Shown here one piece after another: positions 46,556 to 48,820 of a stretch of 48,820 nucleotides of DNA. The stretch covers positions 1-48,820 of the forward strand of contig JARKNV010000028.1 of NCBI GenBank assembly GCA_029976065.1, written 5' to 3'. Under the pieces are notes generated by a model. That model searched no databases. It had not been told where the DNA came from and worked only from the letters and a program-made list of their open reading frames with translations. The position numbers were made by a program, and so were the translations under genes. Source of the stretch: Selenomonadales bacterium (GTDB taxonomy: Bacteria; Bacillota; Negativicutes; Sporomusales; UBA7701). Position 1 is the first letter of the stretch; every line of letters starts with the position of its first letter.

Positions 46556-47590
46556 CTAATTCCGGTTCTGCGGCAGCAGGCGGATTATCCAGGCCGGCGT
46601 AACCGATCGCACGAACCTGTCCAACTCCGCCTGCCTGCGATGGTAAAACCAGCCTGCATAAACCACCGCTAGGCCCACCAGCGTCAAAGCGAACGGGAAA
46701 AGCAGCGAATCGCGGAAGACCGTCCAGGCGAGATGGCCGATGTAGCCGAATGTGCCGATCCCGCCCAGTACCAGGAAAACCTTGCGCTCCAGCAGCACGC
46801 CGCCAAACATCAGGACCACGTTGATCGCGCAATATATCGCCTTCGAGAGCTCCGAGCCGCTCTGCAGCATCGACAGCCCGCCCCAGAAAGCCAGCGCCCC
46901 GAAGATATACAGCCACTTGGCGTAATCCACCTCCCGCCGCCGGTCGATGACGAACGCCGCCGCAGTCATAACCACCCCGAAAGCGATCGAGACATACTTG
47001 TGGTAAGTCCAGTAACGGTCGGCGCCAAACAAGATCGGCGTGACATCCATCGACATATACCAGAGCGTGAACGCCACCGGTGCCGTCGCGAAAGGTATCC
47101 GGGCGAACCTCATCCCGATGAGGCCCGCCGCCAGCGTCGCGACCTCCATCGTAAACCAACCGCTTTTAACCCAGATGTGGAAATCGCGGTAGACGCCCGG
47201 GTAACCCTTCGGCCAGAGCCCCAGCCATTTCTGCAGACCGTATACGCCCAGCGGCGTCATGCAGACCGCCATAACAATCAGCAGGCCGCTCAGCACCGCG
47301 GATTTATCCCGGAAATGGCGGGCGACGATAATAAACGCAAGCGCGTAAGCCGCGGCGATGGCCACCAGGCCCGCCCCGCCGAATATCTCCCAGGCCGAAT
47401 TCATAAACCAGCCCATCGCCCCGATCACGATCAGCGCCCCCAGGTAATAGAGGAACTTGCTCAAGGTAGAGCTCTCCTCCGCCCCCCGTTGCCCTGCGAG
47501 CGACCGCCAAAGCTCGTCCGCCTGCTCCTGGGTGATTATCCCTCTATCAACTGCATCCGCCAAATCTTCCCGTTCGATGGTGACCTTCAT
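46556..47590 (-). CDS. DUF2157-like multi-pass membrane protein
   Basis: The 344-residue protein has a soluble N-terminal helical part (REDLADAVDRGIITQEQADELWRSL) and then nine to ten membrane segments. The opening 'regulator-of-binding' helix pair followed by LSKFLYYLGALIVIGAMGWFMN is typical of the DUF2157 group. There are no catalytic motifs that I can recognise. GAGGTGAGAAG precedes the ATG. It lies upstream of the DUF2953-gerW pair on the same strand (56 bases), so it may belong to the same transcript. Function unknown. Confidence 0.72.
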   Translation of the reverse strand: MKVTIEREDLADAVDRGIITQEQADELWRSLAGQRGAEESSTLSKFLYYLGALIVIGAMGWFMNSAWEIFGGAGLVAIAAAYALAFIIVARHFRDKSAVLSGLLIVMAVCMTPLGVYGLQKWLGLWPKGYPGVYRDFHIWVKSGWFTMEVATLAAGLIGMRFARIPFATAPVAFTLWYMSMDVTPILFGADRYWTYHKYVSIAFGVVMTAAAFVIDRRREVDYAKWLYIFGALAFWGGLSMLQSGSELSKAIYCAINVVLMFGGVLLERKVFLVLGGIGTFGYIGHLAWTVFRDSLLFPFALTLVGLAVVYAGWFYHRRQAELDRFVRSVTPAWIIRLLPQNRN

Positions 47591-47644
47591 CTTCTCACCT
47601 CACAGGGAAAGATTCGCCACCAATCGGCAAAGCTCCTACAAACA

Positions 47645-47675
47645 GCAAAAACCCGCTCGCTAAAAGAGCGGGTTT
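47645..47675 (-). terminator. Terminator of the secreted protein gene
   Basis: AAACCCGCTC/GAGCGGGTTT hairpin (47649-47675) followed by TTGC on the minus strand. Its stem resembles the rRNA operon terminator at 48644 (CCCGCTCGC). Confidence 0.8.
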
Positions 47676-47696
47676 AATAGAAGCTTAGTTGCATCT

Positions 47697-48563
47697 TCAC
47701 TCCACAATAATCCTCAGCAGGCAGAAGGTGTCGCCGGCAAAATGCGGCTGGGCCAGCGTCATCGTCGTCTCCCCGGGCTTCTTGGCGGTAATCAGCGTGT
47801 TGCCGTCGATAGCCTCCATTTCGATAACCGAAGTCGTATCGTTGTAAAAACAGCTGACATTGATTTCTTCGGCCGTAGCCGCGTCCCTTCTCAGCAGCAG
47901 CCGCTCCCCCGGCCGCAGGCGCACCTCGCTCACGTCGGCGCCGTCGGCGTACATCCGCACCCTGCTTTTATAAGGCACCGGGAGATTGAAAAGTACGACC
48001 TTATCGGCTGTCGGCGGCTCGCCCGGATAAGAAACCCTCACCGGCTCCGTCGCCGTCATTTTCTCCGTTTTCTCGTCCCAGGCAACATTTATCCGGTAAC
48101 GCGTCCACAGACCGAACGGGCTGAATTCCAGTCCCACCCGGCCGTCCAGCTCAACCAGCCTTGTCCGCGACTGCCAGCCCTTTATCAGGCTGCGATCAGC
48201 CAGAATGCCAAAGGCTCCGTCGGCTTTCACCCCCACGATCAGAAATTCGTTTAACGCATCGGCGCTCCCGGCCGATAAGAGCACAACTAAGTCGGTCCTG
48301 CCCTCCCGCAGGCTGGCCAGCGCCATCGGGCCGTAAACGCCCGGCGTGACTTTCGTTTCGAAAACCTGTACCGCGCCCTCGTAAATTCTCAAGACAGGGA
48401 TCAGCCCTGTCCGGTCCAGAGCCACGGTATGGATGCAGCCGGGAACAAACTCGACCTCGCGCTTTCCCCCGGCCCATATCTCTTCCGCCCCAGCACCGGC
48501 AGTACTGCCGAGGCACATCACCACCAAAAGGCAAATCAGGGTCGCCAATAGCTTTCTGCTCAT
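47697..48563 (-). CDS. Secreted protein of unknown function
   Basis: The 288-residue protein has a signal peptide (MSRKLLATLICLLVVMCLGS, cleavage near AGAGAEE) and a wholly beta-rich mature part (REVEFVPGCIHTVALDRTGLIPVLRIYEGAV, NEFLIVGVKADGAFGILADR, YRINVAWDEKTEKMTATEPVRVSYPG). The last ~90 residues (RVRMYADGADVSEVRLRPGERLLLRRD...ISCFYND..., ending LITAKKPGETTMTLAQPHFAGDTFCLLRIIVE) look like a Big-type or carbohydrate-binding-like sandwich. I do not recognise a family. GGGAGG lies seven bases before the ATG at 48563; a GTG codon directly precedes it. It stands alone between the 5S gene and the DUF2157 gene. Confidence 0.72.
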   Translation of the reverse strand: MSRKLLATLICLLVVMCLGSTAGAGAEEIWAGGKREVEFVPGCIHTVALDRTGLIPVLRIYEGAVQVFETKVTPGVYGPMALASLREGRTDLVVLLSAGSADALNEFLIVGVKADGAFGILADRSLIKGWQSRTRLVELDGRVGLEFSPFGLWTRYRINVAWDEKTEKMTATEPVRVSYPGEPPTADKVVLFNLPVPYKSRVRMYADGADVSEVRLRPGERLLLRRDAATAEEINVSCFYNDTTSVIEMEAIDGNTLITAKKPGETTMTLAQPHFAGDTFCLLRIIVE

Positions 48564-48643
48564 CACTCGGCCTCCCTTAGCCCCAAATCACTCACCTGAT
48601 TCTTCCTTATTTTACAGAATCCTTCTCGTTCCTACAAACATAC

Positions 48644-48674
48644 AAAACCCGCTCGCGTCTGCGAGCGGGTTTTT
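48644..48674 (-). terminator. Terminator of the rRNA operon
   Basis: ACCCGCTCGC-AGAC-GCGAGCGGGT with T-runs on both strands, eight bases beyond the 3' end of the 5S gene. Confidence 0.9.
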
Positions 48675-48681
48675 GAGTCAA

Positions 48682-48795
48682 TCAGCGGCTACCTATCCTC
48701 CCGGGCCGTTACCAGCCAAGTACTTTCGGCGTATAGGGGCTTAACTGCCGTGTTCGGTATGGGAACGGGTGGATCCCCCCAGCTATCGCCACTGA
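48682..48795 (-). rRNA. rrf: 5S ribosomal RNA
   Basis: On the minus strand the sequence reads TCAGTGGCGATAGCTGG, ACCCGTTCCCATACCGAACA, CGGCAGTTAAGCCCC, ending GGATAGGTAGCCGCTGA. The 5' and 3' ends pair (TCAGTGGC with GCCGCTGA, one wobble). The length of about 114 nt is normal. It is the last gene of an rRNA operon whose 23S and 16S genes must lie to the right of the window. Confidence 0.96.
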
Positions 48796-48820
48796 ATCAT
48801 TGAGGTAAGCATCTCTTTAG

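Overview
The window looks like chromosome of a spore-forming, anaerobic, high-GC member of the Bacillota. Sporulation genes (sigH, a SpoIIP-type amidase, a GerW/YtfJ-type gene), rubrerythrin, a cysteine T-box, the ctsR-mcsA-mcsB-clpC operon and the order radA-disA ... carD-PIN/TRAM ... ispDF-gltX-cysE-cysS-mrnC-thyX-rlmB ... yacP-sigH are the classic Bacillota/Clostridia arrangement. High GC, ThyX, FabK and a CsgG-like protein make a Negativicutes (Sporomusaceae-like) host plausible, but nothing here proves the genus.

Layout: 1-2103 (minus strand) holds the start of tuf, a secreted PrcB-like protein and a five-tRNA cluster (Thr-Tyr-fMet-Thr-Met) behind a perfect -35/-10 promoter. 2318-15725 is an accessory block of mixed strands: HD-GYP, EamA/TIGR04076/TrmB, a metallophosphoesterase, an MBL hydrolase, a lipoprotein, an AT-richer winged-helix gene between 32-bp direct repeats, an esterase, uppP, a Nudix hydrolase, DUF421, a peroxiredoxin, an orphan BrxF-like P-loop protein and small unknowns. 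15727-29510 is the housekeeping run from sigH back to the PIN/TRAM gene, nearly all on the minus strand, with a Cys T-box in front of cysE-cysS-mrnC-thyX. 29631-32449 holds carD, then plus-strand genes including the spoIIP-like gene. 32464-39879 is disA-radA and the CtsR-controlled clpC operon. 40199-48563 is a second accessory stretch (RlmI-like methyltransferase, fabK, speD, rubrerythrin, CsgG-like, GerW, DUF2953, DUF2157 genes). The window ends in the 5S rRNA gene of a leftward rRNA operon.

The most interesting non-coding signal is a family of structured repeats lying just downstream of unrelated genes. One type (copies at 8437, 13423, 25289 and 39965) has a conserved core containing a GCGTAC/GTACGC hairpin. 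Its outer arms, about 19 nt each, differ in sequence between copies but stay complementary within each copy. Every copy begins 0-8 nt after a stop codon and has the same orientation relative to that gene, whichever strand the gene is on; three of the four copies lie before an intrinsic terminator. A second module (7777, 8611, 19378, 34960) follows the same orientation rule. This behaves like a mobile or amplified 3'-UTR RNA element rather than random intergenic DNA.
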